Assembly: GCF_041199995.1 (NCBI RefSeq)
Contig: NZ_CP165646.1
Span: 682,001-746,000, forward strand
Length of the DNA: 64,000 bases
Source of the DNA: Leptotrichia sp. HSP-342
GTDB lineage: Bacteria; Fusobacteriota; Fusobacteriia; Fusobacteriales; Leptotrichiaceae
Direction of reading: 5' to 3'
Position numbers and translations under genes: made by a program. Of this stretch, positions 9,488-19,012 are shown piece by piece. The notes beneath the pieces were generated by a model, which was not told the origin of the DNA, did not search any database, and saw only the letters and a list, made by a program, of their open reading frames with translations. How positions within the stretch are numbered: the first letter of the stretch is position 1; every line of letters begins with the position of its first letter.

Positions 9488-10072
9488 ATGGTGAAGTTTA
9501 TGAAAGTAAAAAAAATATTGATGGGATTAATGGTTCTAGCAGGATTGGCGGCTGTACCAAACATAGTGAATGCGGCACCATCTACAAAAGAGACTGCACA
9601 AGTTAAGAAGTATGATTCCTTGAAAACAGCTGCAACAGATTATGCAAAAGCTTTGCAGGAAATATCAAATTATGGTTCAAGAAAAATGCTTAAATCAATA
9701 AATCCAGATGTGGATAAATATGTAGCAAAAGCAAATAATTCAGCATTAAAGAAACAATGGGAAGAGTCGAATACAATGCTTATTGAACAATTTGAAGTTT
9801 CTGTGTATCAAGTGAATGAAAATGGGAATAACGGGGAAGTTGTATTTTTAGTAAAAGGATACGATGAAAAGGCTTTGGATAAGTATTTAGGAGATAATGC
9901 GAGCAAATATGTAACAAAAGTTGATAATAGCAAGGATGAAGTAGAAGTTGATATTGAAAAATATATAAAATTACAATATGATTATTTGAAAAAAACTAAG
10001 AAAATAAATTTGGCAACATCAACAGTTAAATTTGTAAAGGGCAGCGATAATAAATGGCAAGTTGTTAAATAA
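9488..10072 (+). CDS. exported protein of unknown function
   Basis: 194 aa with a clear Sec signal: MKVKKILMGLMVLAGLAAVP then NIVNA-APS, predicted to be cleaved after AxA around residue 29. The mature part is Lys/Glu-rich, with a DSLKTAATDYAKALQ helix and alternating beta segments, somewhat like NTF2-type periplasmic domains, but no family is recognised with confidence. The start is uncertain: ATG 9488 lies only one base after AAGGAG (9481-9486) but 11 after GGAG at 9473; ATG 9500, four codons later, gives a cleaner signal peptide. It ends before a strong terminator. Confidence 0.75.
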   Translation: MVKFMKVKKILMGLMVLAGLAAVPNIVNAAPSTKETAQVKKYDSLKTAATDYAKALQEISNYGSRKMLKSINPDVDKYVAKANNSALKKQWEESNTMLIEQFEVSVYQVNENGNNGEVVFLVKGYDEKALDKYLGDNASKYVTKVDNSKDEVEVDIEKYIKLQYDYLKKTKKINLATSTVKFVKGSDNKWQVVK

Positions 10073-10138
10073 TATTCTTGCTTTACATAGATTAGTTTTT
10101 AAAGTTCAATATTTTTAAAATTTTTATATAAAAGTTAT

Positions 10139-10168
10139 TAAAAGTGTGATAAATAACACACTTTTTTT
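10139..10168 (+). terminator. intrinsic terminator after the exported protein
   Basis: Stem AAAGTGTG (10141-10148) and CACACTTT (10157-10164) followed by T residues. Its sequence is an almost perfect inverted copy of the terminator at 12558-12587. Confidence 0.8.
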
Positions 10169-10352
10169 GTTTAACCAATTAAATATAGAAAGTATGTAAA
10201 GATAACAATTTGTATTTGATAAATATGTGTAAATATTATTTAATTTAAGATTTGAAACTTTAAATGGGAAATAGTATTGGTTATACATAATAAATATAGA
10301 AGATGCAGGAGAAATATTAAGAAGATTATGTGAATAAAAGAGGGAGAAGGAA

Positions 10353-11267
10353 ATGACATTACAGCAACTAAAATATGTAGTAACAGTCGCTGAAAAAGGG
10401 ACATTAAGTGATGCAGCAAAAGAGCTGTTTGTTTCACAGCCAGCACTGACAAAAGCAATAAAAGAGCTGGAAGATGAGATGAATATAACGATTTTTAACA
10501 GGACAAATAAAGGAGTAATTGTTTCACTTGAAGGAGATAGGTTTTTGGGATATGCTAGGCAAGTTTTAGAACAGACGGATTTGTTGGAAGAAGAATATAA
10601 AAAAGGAAATAAGATAACTCGGAGATTTTCGGTATCAACTCAGCATTACTCATTTGCGGTAAATGCTTTTGTGGATGTGATTAAGAAGTTTGGAGAGAAT
10701 AAGTATGATTTTACACTTAGGGAAACACAGACTAATGAGATAATTGAAGATGTAAGCAAGAGAAAAAGTGAAATTGGAATTTTATACACTTCGGGAGCGA
10801 ATAAAACTGTAATTGAGAAATTGATAAAAAGAAATAACTTGAAATTTATTGAGCTGTTTACTGCAAAGCCACATGTTTTCATTAGTTTTAATCATCCTTT
10901 AGCAAAAAAGGAAAGCATCAGTCTTGAAGATTTGAAGGAATATCCATATCTGTCGTTTGAACAAGGAGACTATAACTCTTTTTATTTTTCAGAAGAAATA
11001 TTGAGTACACTTGACAGGGATAAAAATATAAAAGTGAGGGACAGGGCGACTTTATTTAATTTGGCAGTTGGGCTTAACGGATACACGGTAAGTACAGGAA
11101 TAATTAGTAAAGAGCTAAATGGAGAAAATATTATTGCAAAACCGCTGGAAGTGGATGAATATATGAAAGTTGGAATTATAATGCAGAAAAATATTGAATT
11201 AAGTGTTTATGGGAAAGTTTATGTGGAGGCTTTGAAGGAACATTTGAAATATACAGAAATTCCCTAA
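10353..11267 (+). CDS. LysR-family transcriptional regulator
   Basis: 304 aa with a canonical N-terminal winged helix-turn-helix: MTLQQLKYVVTVAEKGTLSD, AAKELFVSQPALTKAIKELE (residues about 19-38) and FNRTNKGV. The remainder is the LysR effector-binding domain with the usual two-lobed pattern and a FEQGDYNS segment. It lies 122 bases upstream of, and parallel to, the MetE-like gene, so control of methionine/sulfur metabolism is a reasonable inference; the classic divergent arrangement is absent. A GGGAGAAGG ribosome site precedes the ATG. Confidence 0.92.
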   Translation: MTLQQLKYVVTVAEKGTLSDAAKELFVSQPALTKAIKELEDEMNITIFNRTNKGVIVSLEGDRFLGYARQVLEQTDLLEEEYKKGNKITRRFSVSTQHYSFAVNAFVDVIKKFGENKYDFTLRETQTNEIIEDVSKRKSEIGILYTSGANKTVIEKLIKRNNLKFIELFTAKPHVFISFNHPLAKKESISLEDLKEYPYLSFEQGDYNSFYFSEEILSTLDRDKNIKVRDRATLFNLAVGLNGYTVSTGIISKELNGENIIAKPLEVDEYMKVGIIMQKNIELSVYGKVYVEALKEHLKYTEIP

Positions 11268-11322
11268 GATTAAAGAATATTGATATAAACAAAAGTTATA
11301 ACAAACTAAAAAATAAATGTAT

Positions 11323-11351
11323 TTTACAGAAAGAACATATTTGTATATAAT
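11323..11351 (+). promoter_or_regulatory. promoter for the MetE-like gene
   Basis: TTTACA (11323-11328), 17-base spacer, TATAAT (11346-11351), 38 bases before the ATG at 11390. No S-box or T-box structure is recognisable in the short leader. Confidence 0.6.
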
Positions 11352-11389
11352 AACTTCATAAAATAATAACAAATAAGGGAGTTGATAAT

Positions 11390-12535
11390 ATGTGTACAAT
11401 AAATGCACCTCATAGACACGATACTGTAGGAAGTTTTTTGAGAACTGAGAAATTAAAAAAAGCTAGAAATGATTTTGAAAAGGGAAAAATTGACAAGAAA
11501 GAATTGGAAAAAGTTGAGGATGAAGAAATTAGAAAAATTGTGGATAAACAAATTGAATTAGGATATACAAGTGTTACAGATGGGGAATTTAGACGTAGTT
11601 ACTGGCATTTGGACTTTTTCTAGGGATTCAATGGAATTGGGCATGTGCATGCTGAGAAAGGTTATGAATTTAATGGTGTTGTTACCCGTGATGATACTGC
11701 GATTGTTACTGGAAAAATTAGTGGGGAAAATCATCCATTTGTGAAACATTATACATTTTTGCGAGATTTAGTAAAAGATAAAAAAGGTGTGGAAGCTAGA
11801 TTTACGATACCTGCTCCAGCACAATTTTATGCAGAATTAGTAAGGGAAGATAAGCATGTGGCGGCACTTCTTAAAGTTTATCCTGATTTTATAGGATTGG
11901 AAGACGATATTGTCAGTGCCTACAAAACTGTTATAAATGACTTGTATAACGAAGGACTTAGAACTTTGCAAATTGATGACTGTACTTGGGGTTGTCTTGT
12001 AGACGATGACTTTATTGCTTCATTTATTGAAAAAAGTGATAGGGATAAAGAAATTATCAGGCAAGAATTTGCAGAAAGATTTCTAAATATAAATAACAGG
12101 GTATTTCAAAATAATCCAGAAAATTTGGTAATTAATACGCATGTTTGTCGTGGAAATTATGCTTCTACCTGGTTTGGGAAAGGCGGATATGACAAAATTG
12201 CAGATGAGCTTTTTGGAAAAGAAGATGTAAATGCCTATTATTTGGAATTTGACACAGAAAGAGCAGGTACTTTTGAATCACTTGCAAAAGTTTCTGGAGA
12301 TAAAAAAGTTGTTTTAGGATTAATAACTTCTAAAAATCCAACATTGGAGGAAAAGGAAAGTGTAATTGCACGTATAAAAGAGGCTTCAAAATATGTGCCG
12401 CTCGACAGGCTTTATTTGAGTCCGCAGTGTGGATTTGCTTCAACAGAGGAAGGAAATAGGCTTACAGAAGAGGAGCAATGGGCAAAACTTAGATTTATTA
12501 AGGAAATTTCAGATGAAGTATGGGGAGAAAATTAA
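11390..12535 (+). pseudogene. MetE-like vitamin-B12-independent methionine synthase family protein, interrupted by an in-frame amber codon
   Basis: A single reading frame of 382 codons, including both stops, is broken only by TAG at 11621-11623 (codon 78). The first part ends ...SYWHLDFF and the second resumes in the same frame with GFNGIGHVHAEKGYEF, so a Trp (TGG) of the WHLDFFWGFNG-type stretch appears to have changed to TAG. Family zinc ligands are intact downstream: NTHVCRGNY near residue 258 and SPQCGF near 345. The length fits YxjG/YxjH-type proteins that methylate homocysteine. A good promoter, the AAGGGAG ribosome site and undecayed coding after the stop argue for a very recent mutation, an assembly error or read-through. 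An internal GTG at 11645 could restart the larger part but has no clear ribosome site. Confidence 0.85.
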
Positions 12536-12557
12536 TAATAATTTGATTTATATTTAT

Positions 12558-12587
12558 AAAAGTGTGTTGTTTATCACACTTTTTTTT
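12558..12587 (+). terminator. intrinsic terminator after the MetE-like gene
   Basis: Stem AAAAGTGTG (12558-12566) and CACACTTTT (12575-12583) followed by a T run. It is an inverted near-copy of the hairpin at 10139-10168. Confidence 0.85.
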
Positions 12588-12917
12588 ATGAAAATATGTT
12601 AAAATAGGTTTGAGAATCAAAATATAATTGAACTTTTTTATGTTATAGTAAAACTGCTTTAAAAATAAACTCAAAAGGCTATGACTATTTTATTCAAACC
12701 CTAAATCTATATAATTTTAGTAGTTTAATTTTAAATAGGTTTGAGTATAAATTAACAAAATTAAATATTTCTAATAATTGAGAAGAATAGCAGTAATTTA
12801 AAAATTTGGCATAAAATGTTACTAGTGTATATTATTTAAGCAATAAAATCATATAAAATTTGGTTTTAAAATTTTAAAAAAGAAGTTTTATTTGGTTGAA
12901 AAAAGATTATAAAAAAT
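12588..12917. other. AT-rich intergenic stretch
   Basis: No gene is supported. The 13-base string AAATAGGTTTGAG occurs twice (about 12602 and 12733), a minor direct repeat of unknown meaning. Low-complexity sequence otherwise; the promoter of the next gene is not obvious. Confidence 0.35.
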
Positions 12918-12931
12918 AGAAGGTGGTTATT

Positions 12932-14536
12932 ATGGCACAGGATATGAAAAATTATCTAAAATTAGATCTTGAGAAAATCGAGAAAATGACTCAAATAAAA
13001 AAAGATTATATTGAAGGAAAGACTGATTTTGAGACTACTAAAAAATTGATAAAAGAAAACTTTGACAAGATGACAGCGAGCGAATTTGCTTATTCAGAGC
13101 AAAAAATTAAAGAACTTGGATTTGATGACAATACGGTTCATGACAAGATGAATGATGTTTTAGGGCTTTTTGAGGATATTATTGTGAAGGATGAATTTGA
13201 CTTGCCTGAGGGGCATCCGATAAATACGTATATTTTGGAAAATGAAGCGGCTAGAAAGCTGATTGCGGAAATGAAAGAAGAGTTTGGGAAAAAGTTTATA
13301 AAGAACAGATGGCTTGAACTTTATGAAAAATTATCTCAATTTAACCCCACACATCTTGCAAGAAAACAGCATCAATTATTTTCAATATTAGAGAAAAAAG
13401 GGTTTGACCGTCCATCAAGAATAATGTGGAGCTTTGATAATAACGTGAGAGATAGCATAAGTGAAGCATATAAATTGCTTGAAAATGATAAAATTGAAGA
13501 ATTTTTGGAAAAACAGGAAAATGTGTGGGAATTGACGCTTGATATCATGCATAAGGAAGAAGAAGTGCTTTTTCCAACTTCCATGAAAATGATTAATGAA
13601 GAAGAATTTAAGCAAATGCGTGCAGGAGATGATGAAATTGGGTATTTCCTAATTGATAAACCAACTGGATTTTATCCTGAAAACATAGAAAAACAAGATG
13701 ACAATAGTAACCAGTCTGTAAAAGAGAAAACTGTAAAATCAGAAACTAATGTTCAGAATAATCAAAATGCTGGAAACTTTATGAATGACCTTGCAAGTCT
13801 TATGGCAAAATATAATATGGGAAGCGAAAATAAAGAAAATGAAGTTTTTGATGTAAAGCAGGGGAAATTAACGCTTGAACAGATTAATCTTATTTTTCAG
13901 CATATGCCTGTGGACTTGTCTTTTGTGGATGAAAATGAAATTGTGAAATTCTATACGGATACTAAACATAGGGTTTTCCCAAGAAGTGCAGGAGTTATAG
14001 GGCGTGATGTTAAAAACTGCCATCCAAGAGAAAGCGTCAGTTCCGTACTTGAAATAATAGACGCTTTTAGAAAAGGGGAGCAGGACGAGATTGACTTTTG
14101 GCTGGAAATGCGTGGAAAATTCATTTATATCTATTATGTGGCTGTAAGAGATGAAAATGGAGTGTTTAAAGGTGTTCTGGAAATGATGCAGGATGTTACT
14201 AGAATTAGAAGTCTTACAGGAGAAAGAAGGCTTGTAACATGGGAAAATAAAGGTAAAGATGAGAAAAAAGAAGAAACAGGAGAAGTATTTACAAGCAAGT
14301 ATAATTTGACTGCAAAAACTGTAATAGGCGATATTGTTAAAAAATATCCGTATATTAAAGAATATATGCCATTAATTTCTCCAGAATATAAACGTCTTTT
14401 AGATCCTGTTCAATATATGATGATGTCTAAAATAGCGACTCTTCAAATGATTGCAATGCGAGGGGAATTGGAACTTGATTATTTGATTATGATGATTGAG
14501 GCTAAAATTGATGAAGAAGAAAATAAAAATAAATAA
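12932..14536 (+). CDS. DUF438 / hemerythrin / PAS domain protein
   Basis: 534 aa soluble multidomain protein. Residues about 1-75 are DUF438-like. A hemerythrin-like helical bundle follows, with HPINTYILENE near residue 95, HLARKQHQL near 140 and LDIMHKEEEVLFP near 205, supplying His and Glu residues suited to a di-iron site. A linker then leads to a PAS domain (FQHMPVDLSFVDENEIVKFY ... RSAGVIGRDVKNCHP ... GVLEMMQDVT). A C-terminal DUF1858-like helical part ends the protein. This architecture is known in anaerobes and is thought to sense oxygen, NO or redox state; the target is unknown. The start at 12932 follows the AAGGTGG site; the GTG at 12923 lies inside it. Confidence 0.88.
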   Translation: MAQDMKNYLKLDLEKIEKMTQIKKDYIEGKTDFETTKKLIKENFDKMTASEFAYSEQKIKELGFDDNTVHDKMNDVLGLFEDIIVKDEFDLPEGHPINTYILENEAARKLIAEMKEEFGKKFIKNRWLELYEKLSQFNPTHLARKQHQLFSILEKKGFDRPSRIMWSFDNNVRDSISEAYKLLENDKIEEFLEKQENVWELTLDIMHKEEEVLFPTSMKMINEEEFKQMRAGDDEIGYFLIDKPTGFYPENIEKQDDNSNQSVKEKTVKSETNVQNNQNAGNFMNDLASLMAKYNMGSENKENEVFDVKQGKLTLEQINLIFQHMPVDLSFVDENEIVKFYTDTKHRVFPRSAGVIGRDVKNCHPRESVSSVLEIIDAFRKGEQDEIDFWLEMRGKFIYIYYVAVRDENGVFKGVLEMMQDVTRIRSLTGERRLVTWENKGKDEKKEETGEVFTSKYNLTAKTVIGDIVKKYPYIKEYMPLISPEYKRLLDPVQYMMMSKIATLQMIAMRGELELDYLIMMIEAKIDEEENKNK

Positions 14537-14565
14537 ATTTTGAAATTAATAAACATAAAGAAAAT

Positions 14566-14609
14566 AAAAGTATCTGTTTGATGAAAATAAAGTCATTCGG
14601 ATACTTTTT
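14566..14609 (+). terminator. intrinsic terminator after the DUF438 gene
   Basis: AAAAGTATC (14566-14574) pairs with GATACTTTT (14600-14608) and is followed by T residues; the loop is long but may fold further (TGA/TCA). Confidence 0.65.
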
Positions 14610-14754
14610 AATTTAGATTATAATAAAAAATACTGGAAATCCCAGTTTGATTTGTAACAAATTTTTTTAACAATTCTTAATAGTTTAAATTCCTGGAAGT
14701 GTAAAACAACTCTCTTAATATCGTATTTCTTAAAATTATAAATTAAAAAAAACA

Positions 14755-14783
14755 TTGACAACTATAAATTTATGTAGTAAAAT
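14755..14783 (+). promoter_or_regulatory. promoter for the TonB-dependent receptor
   Basis: TTGACA (14755-14760), 17-base spacer, TAAAAT (14778-14783). A near-consensus promoter 79 bases before the receptor ATG. No good Fur box is visible around it, although iron control would be expected for such a gene. Confidence 0.7.
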
Positions 14784-14861
14784 ATTTTTATAATCAAAGT
14801 ATTTTTGGAGAAAAATTAACTGAAATTAAAGAATTTAATACATAGGAATGAGGAGGAAAAC

Positions 14862-16853
14862 ATGTTAAAAAAATTAGCGATTTTAAGTTTTATTGTAGTT
14901 GGAATGATGGCATTTGGAGATGATAATGACACATTTAATGTAAAATTGGAAGAATCAGTAGTAACAGCCACGGGATTTGATGATGTGCAGAGCAATCAAA
15001 TTAAGAATACTACAATTGTAACAGCTCAGGATATACACAATAAAGGATATAACACTATAGAAGAGATATTGAAACGTACACCAGGTGTAAATTTTGTGAA
15101 TAATGGATTTGGATATATTGTTGATGTAAGAGGACAGGGAGTTCAGGGAGCTGCTAAAAATGTAAAAGTTCTTGTGGATGGGTCTCCTTTAAACATACTT
15201 GATATGTCGCATGCAATTTTACCTCTAAATTCAATTTCAGTTGAAGATATTGAAAAGATAGAAATTATTAACGGTGGAGGGACTGTACTTTATGGTGGAG
15301 GGACTGCTGGTGGAGTAATTAACGTAATTACAAAGAAAACTCAGGAAGAGCCTGTAAAAAATAAGGTTTACTACCAAAACAGCTCATTTGATACAAATAA
15401 ATTTGGATTTGGAACAAGCATAAAATTTGCAGATAATTTCTTGTTAGATTTAGCATACGAAAATGTTAATGGAAATGGGTATAGACGTGGGGACAAAAGA
15501 GATGGTGAGAATTTAAGAGGTGGATTTACATATAACATCGCTGATAATCAGACATTAAGATTTAAAGCTACAAGATACAAGGAAGAATCAAAAGAATCTG
15601 ACGGTATAACTAAAACTCAGTTAAATAATGATAGAAAACAGGCAGGAACAACTTTGACAGAATCTGATTTGGATAGAACAGAATACAGCCTAAATTATGA
15701 AATTAAGCCTACTGACAATTTAACTTTCTCATTGTTAGGATATAATCAGAAAACAATTAGAGATTATGATCAGGAAGCACCGGCTGGAAGAATGACTCAT
15801 AAGACGGATGGACAGTTTAAAGATAGAAAAACTGGAGTTGACTTAAAAGGTAAATATAACTATGGTTTAGGAAATGTAATCTTTGGATATGAATATATAA
15901 AAAATAATTCAAACAGAAGTTCTTATGGTGCAATGTATATGAGAAACAGAAGATTATTCCCAACATCTACTATAGACATTGATTTGCAAAAAAATACTCA
16001 TTCAGCATTTGTTCAAGGAAGACACTCTCTTACAGACAAGCTTGAGGGAACTTTAGGTTATAGATATGAACATGCTGATTATGATATTCACAGAACAGAT
16101 GGAACAAATGTTATAAATAAAAATACTAAAAAGAGCAATAATGCTTATGAAACGGGATTAAACTTTAAATATTCCGACACAGGGAATGTTTATGCAAAAT
16201 ATGAAAGAGGATACAGATCTCCAAGTCCAACAGAAATGGTTGATAAATCAATTACAAGAGGATATGTGTTAAACAATCTGAAATCTGAAAAATATGATAC
16301 TTATGAAATTGGTATAAAAGACATGATTGGACCTTCATTTGTAAGCTTGACAGGATTCTATACTAATAAAAATGATGAAATTTTAATTGATATGCCAAGT
16401 GGACATGGATTAAACTGGACATATAAAAACTTGCAGAAAACAGAAAGAAAAGGTGTAGAACTATTTGCAGAGCAATATTTTGGAACATTTAGACTAAATG
16501 AATCAGTTTCTTATGTGGATGCAAAAATTAGCAAAGGTACAGACAAAAATAAAAAAATTCCTTATGTATCAAAAACAAAAGCAACTTTAGGAGCAAATTA
16601 TGAAATCCTGAAAGGATTAAACCTAACAGCTGACCTTAATTATTTCTCAAACTCTGTGGATGATAATTATGAAAAAATAAAAGGTTATTCTACAACAGAT
16701 TTAGGGGTAAATTATGCTCATAAAACAGGGTTAGGTGTACAAGCAGGAGTTAAAAATGTATTTGACAAAAAATACTATAAATATAAAAACGGAAATAGTT
16801 ACATTCCTGAAGCTGAAAGAACATATTATGTTGGTGTAAGTTACAACTTCTAA
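14862..16853 (+). CDS. TonB-dependent outer-membrane receptor, probably heme/iron
   Basis: 663 aa. A signal peptide (MLKKLAILSFIVVGMMAFG) is followed by a TonB-box-like ESVVTATG and the plug domain: DIHNKGYNTIEEILKRTPGV, VDVRGQG and IEKIEIINGGGTVLYGGGTA. A 22-strand-type barrel ends in the aromatic VGVSYNF. In the barrel GYRSPSPTEM and LNNLKSEKYDTYEIGIKD occupy the region where heme receptors carry FRAP and NPNL motifs, so a hemophore/heme ligand is likely but unproven. It heads a locus with a periplasmic-binding-protein importer and heme-degrading enzymes. Own promoter, AGGAGG ribosome site, terminator downstream. Confidence 0.9.
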   Translation: MLKKLAILSFIVVGMMAFGDDNDTFNVKLEESVVTATGFDDVQSNQIKNTTIVTAQDIHNKGYNTIEEILKRTPGVNFVNNGFGYIVDVRGQGVQGAAKNVKVLVDGSPLNILDMSHAILPLNSISVEDIEKIEIINGGGTVLYGGGTAGGVINVITKKTQEEPVKNKVYYQNSSFDTNKFGFGTSIKFADNFLLDLAYENVNGNGYRRGDKRDGENLRGGFTYNIADNQTLRFKATRYKEESKESDGITKTQLNNDRKQAGTTLTESDLDRTEYSLNYEIKPTDNLTFSLLGYNQKTIRDYDQEAPAGRMTHKTDGQFKDRKTGVDLKGKYNYGLGNVIFGYEYIKNNSNRSSYGAMYMRNRRLFPTSTIDIDLQKNTHSAFVQGRHSLTDKLEGTLGYRYEHADYDIHRTDGTNVINKNTKKSNNAYETGLNFKYSDTGNVYAKYERGYRSPSPTEMVDKSITRGYVLNNLKSEKYDTYEIGIKDMIGPSFVSLTGFYTNKNDEILIDMPSGHGLNWTYKNLQKTERKGVELFAEQYFGTFRLNESVSYVDAKISKGTDKNKKIPYVSKTKATLGANYEILKGLNLTADLNYFSNSVDDNYEKIKGYSTTDLGVNYAHKTGLGVQAGVKNVFDKKYYKYKNGNSYIPEAERTYYVGVSYNF

Positions 16854-16878
16854 AAATAATTTTAAATATGGAAAGTGG

Positions 16879-16920
16879 CAGTCAAGCAATTGTTATAAAG
16901 TTGTTTGGCTGTATTTTATA
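16879..16920 (+). terminator. probable intrinsic terminator after the TonB receptor
   Basis: CAGTCAAGCAA (16879-16889) pairs, with G-T wobbles, to TTGTTTGGCTG (16901-16911), followed by an A/T-rich tail. Confidence 0.6.
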
Positions 16921-17011
16921 AATAAATTTTTTATATAAATTATTGTACTAAGTTTTAAAATATTTTAGTTAATAATTATTTTTTCGTTTATATTTATAAT
17001 TTCTTTTTAAC

Positions 17012-17039
17012 GTAAGGGCATCAGACGCCATGCCCTTAC
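17012..17039 (-). repeat. isolated covarying stem-loop of the intergenic repeat family
   Basis: Perfect 10-bp stem GTAAGGGCAT/ATGCCCTTAC. Read on the minus strand the loop is GGCGTCTG. The same loop pattern, GGCGNYTG, caps different stems at 30120-30149 and 48189-48216, so this is a detached copy of that hairpin. It sits in the 310-base gap between the receptor and importer genes, which otherwise shows only the terminator. Confidence 0.7.
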
Positions 17040-17163
17040 AATTTCGCTTGGAAATTAGTTTGTATTGCAATAGTTGTTATTATAATAAAAGTATGATTAA
17101 TTTTGTTTATAGAAAAAATATTTATAAAAATTTTTAACTTATGGACAAGGATTAAAGTAAAAT

Positions 17164-18192
17164 ATGAAAATTCAAAATAAGAAAAAGAAATATATAAAAA
17201 TTGATAAAAATATGTGGAAAATATATTTGGTATTAATAATTTTTATAATTGTAATAGCATTTTTGTCTTTGAAAATAGGAACTGTGGATATTTCGGCAAA
17301 AGATATATTTAGGAGTCTTTTTTGGGGGAAAATGAGGGATGAATCTATAAAATCGATAATAATTGATGTGAGGTTGCCGAGAATTATTATGGCAGTGCTG
17401 ATAGGAATGTTGCTGGCTAGTTCAGGGGCAGTTGTGCAGTCGGTTTTTCAGAATCCGTTGGCAGATCCTTATATAATTGGTATTTCGGCTAGTGCTACGC
17501 TTGGAGCGGTTATTGCGTATGTCTTTAATTTTCCTGATGTTATGTATGGAATTTGCGGATTTGTTGTATCGGTTATCGTGGCGCTGATAATTTTTAGAAT
17601 TTCGAGAAGCAGGACTAAGACGGATGTGGCGGTGCTTTTAATTGTTGGGATTGCGATTTCGTCTTTTTTAGGGGCATTTACGTCGTTCAGTATGTATTTG
17701 ATTGGGCAGGATTCCTTTAGAATAGTAACGTGGATGATGGGATATATGGGAAGTGCTTCTTGGTTGAAAATTGGAGTTCTTATGATACCGCTTGTAGTTT
17801 CTGTCGTTTATTTTTATTTAAAAAGATATGAGATGGATTTGCTGATGAGTGGGGATGAAGAGGCACATTCGCTTGGAGTGAATGTAGATGAGCTAAAAAG
17901 GAATTTATTGATTGTTTCGGCACTGATTGTCGGATTTTCTGTGGCATTTACTGGAATGATAGGATTTGTTGGGCTTATTGCACCGCATACGGTAAGGATT
18001 GTGCTAAAAAGTGGAAGTAATACTAGACTACTGCCTTTAGCAACATTGGGTGGAGGACTGTTTTTGCTGATTTGTGATACGATTGGACGTACAATTTTGG
18101 CACCGACGGAAATTCCGATAGGAGTGGTAACTTCATTTTTTGGAGCACCATTTTTTCTATATTTGGCGATGAGAAGGAAAAAAGGTGGATAG
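17164..18192 (+). CDS. hmuU: FecCD-family heme/iron ABC transporter permease (HmuU-like)
   Basis: 342 aa polytopic inner-membrane permease. The basic N-terminus is followed by a first span at about residues 18-38, then DVRLPRIIMAVLIGMLLASSG and VVQSVFQNPLADPYIIGISA, which is the strongest FecCD/BtuC signature. GMIGFVGLIAPHTVRIVLK near residue 265 is the region that contacts the ATPase. It imports ferric-siderophore, cobalamin or heme together with the next two gene products; heme is inferred from the downstream degradation genes. The ribosome site AAGGA is about 12 bases from the ATG. Confidence 0.88.
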   Translation: MKIQNKKKKYIKIDKNMWKIYLVLIIFIIVIAFLSLKIGTVDISAKDIFRSLFWGKMRDESIKSIIIDVRLPRIIMAVLIGMLLASSGAVVQSVFQNPLADPYIIGISASATLGAVIAYVFNFPDVMYGICGFVVSVIVALIIFRISRSRTKTDVAVLLIVGIAISSFLGAFTSFSMYLIGQDSFRIVTWMMGYMGSASWLKIGVLMIPLVVSVVYFYLKRYEMDLLMSGDEEAHSLGVNVDELKRNLLIVSALIVGFSVAFTGMIGFVGLIAPHTVRIVLKSGSNTRLLPLATLGGGLFLLICDTIGRTILAPTEIPIGVVTSFFGAPFFLYLAMRRKKGG

Positions 18193-18193
18193 G

Positions 18194-18994
18194 ATGAGTA
18201 GTAGAAATAATAATTCAGAAATTTTGATAAAAAATGTAAGTTTTAGCTATGATAATTCCCAAAAAAAGATAATTGATGGATTAAATATAAATATAAAAAA
18301 AGGTGAATTTGTTGGGATTCTTGGTGCAAATGGGAGTGGGAAATCGACACTTTTGAAAATGATTTTGAAATATTTTCCGATAGAAACTGGGAATATTGAG
18401 ATTTCTGACAAAAATATCAGTTTGTATAGTTATAAGGAAATGGCAAAAATAATAAGTTTTGTTCCTCAAAAGTCGGCTTTGAATATGCCGATAAGTGTAA
18501 TCGAAATGATTTATATGGGACGTACGCCACATATTAAGAATAAATGGATTGGGTTTGATAAGGAAGATGAGCGGAAGGTAAATAAGATTTTGGAAAAGTT
18601 GCGACTTGAAAAATTTAGGGACAGGTCGATTTTTTCGCTTTCGGGTGGAGAATTTCAGCGTGTTCTACTGGCAAGGGCATTGGTGCAGGAAACGAGGATT
18701 ATTTTACTGGATGAGCCGACTTCTGCATTGGATATGAATTATGCTCTTGAAATTATGAAGCTTACATCGGATTTTGTGAAGGAGAAAAAGATTACGGCTG
18801 TGATGGTTTTACACGATCTGAATCTGGCTTCGATGTACTGTGATAATGTGATGTTTTTAAAGGATGGAAAAATTGCATATTCAGGGAGTCCAAAGGAGCT
18901 TTACAAAAAGGAGATTTTTTCTGAAATTTATGGATTCGAATGTGAGATTGTGGAAAATAATGAACTTTTGTATGTAATACCTAAAAAAATTTAA
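18194..18994 (+). CDS. hmuV: heme/iron ABC transporter ATP-binding protein (HmuV-like)
   Basis: 266 aa ABC ATPase. Walker A is GANGSGKST near residue 46, the signature is LSGGEFQRVLLARAL near 150, and Walker B is RIILLDEPTSALD. The switch His is in VLHDLNLASMYCD. Start at 18194 is preferred over the in-frame GTG at 18185, because AAAGGTGGA (18182-18190) is the ribosome site; the ATG then follows the permease stop (18192) by one base, suggesting translational coupling. Confidence 0.88.
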   Translation: MSSRNNNSEILIKNVSFSYDNSQKKIIDGLNINIKKGEFVGILGANGSGKSTLLKMILKYFPIETGNIEISDKNISLYSYKEMAKIISFVPQKSALNMPISVIEMIYMGRTPHIKNKWIGFDKEDERKVNKILEKLRLEKFRDRSIFSLSGGEFQRVLLARALVQETRIILLDEPTSALDMNYALEIMKLTSDFVKEKKITAVMVLHDLNLASMYCDNVMFLKDGKIAYSGSPKELYKKEIFSEIYGFECEIVENNELLYVIPKKI

Positions 18995-19012
18995 TAGGAA
19001 AGGATTGAGAAA

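Noticed and set aside
11618-11626. Amber codon in the MetE-like gene as a pyrrolysine site
   Set aside because: The local context implies tryptophan at this position, pyrrolysine is known from other methyltransferase families, and no pyl genes are in view; mutation or error is simpler.
12602-12746. Direct repeat AAATAGGTTTGAG as regulatory or CRISPR-like
   Set aside because: Only two copies about 130 bases apart in low-complexity DNA; no regular spacing and no cas gene.
14755-14862. Fur box at the TonB receptor promoter
   Set aside because: Only A/T-rich sequence without a convincing dyad; calling it would rest on expectation and not on bases.
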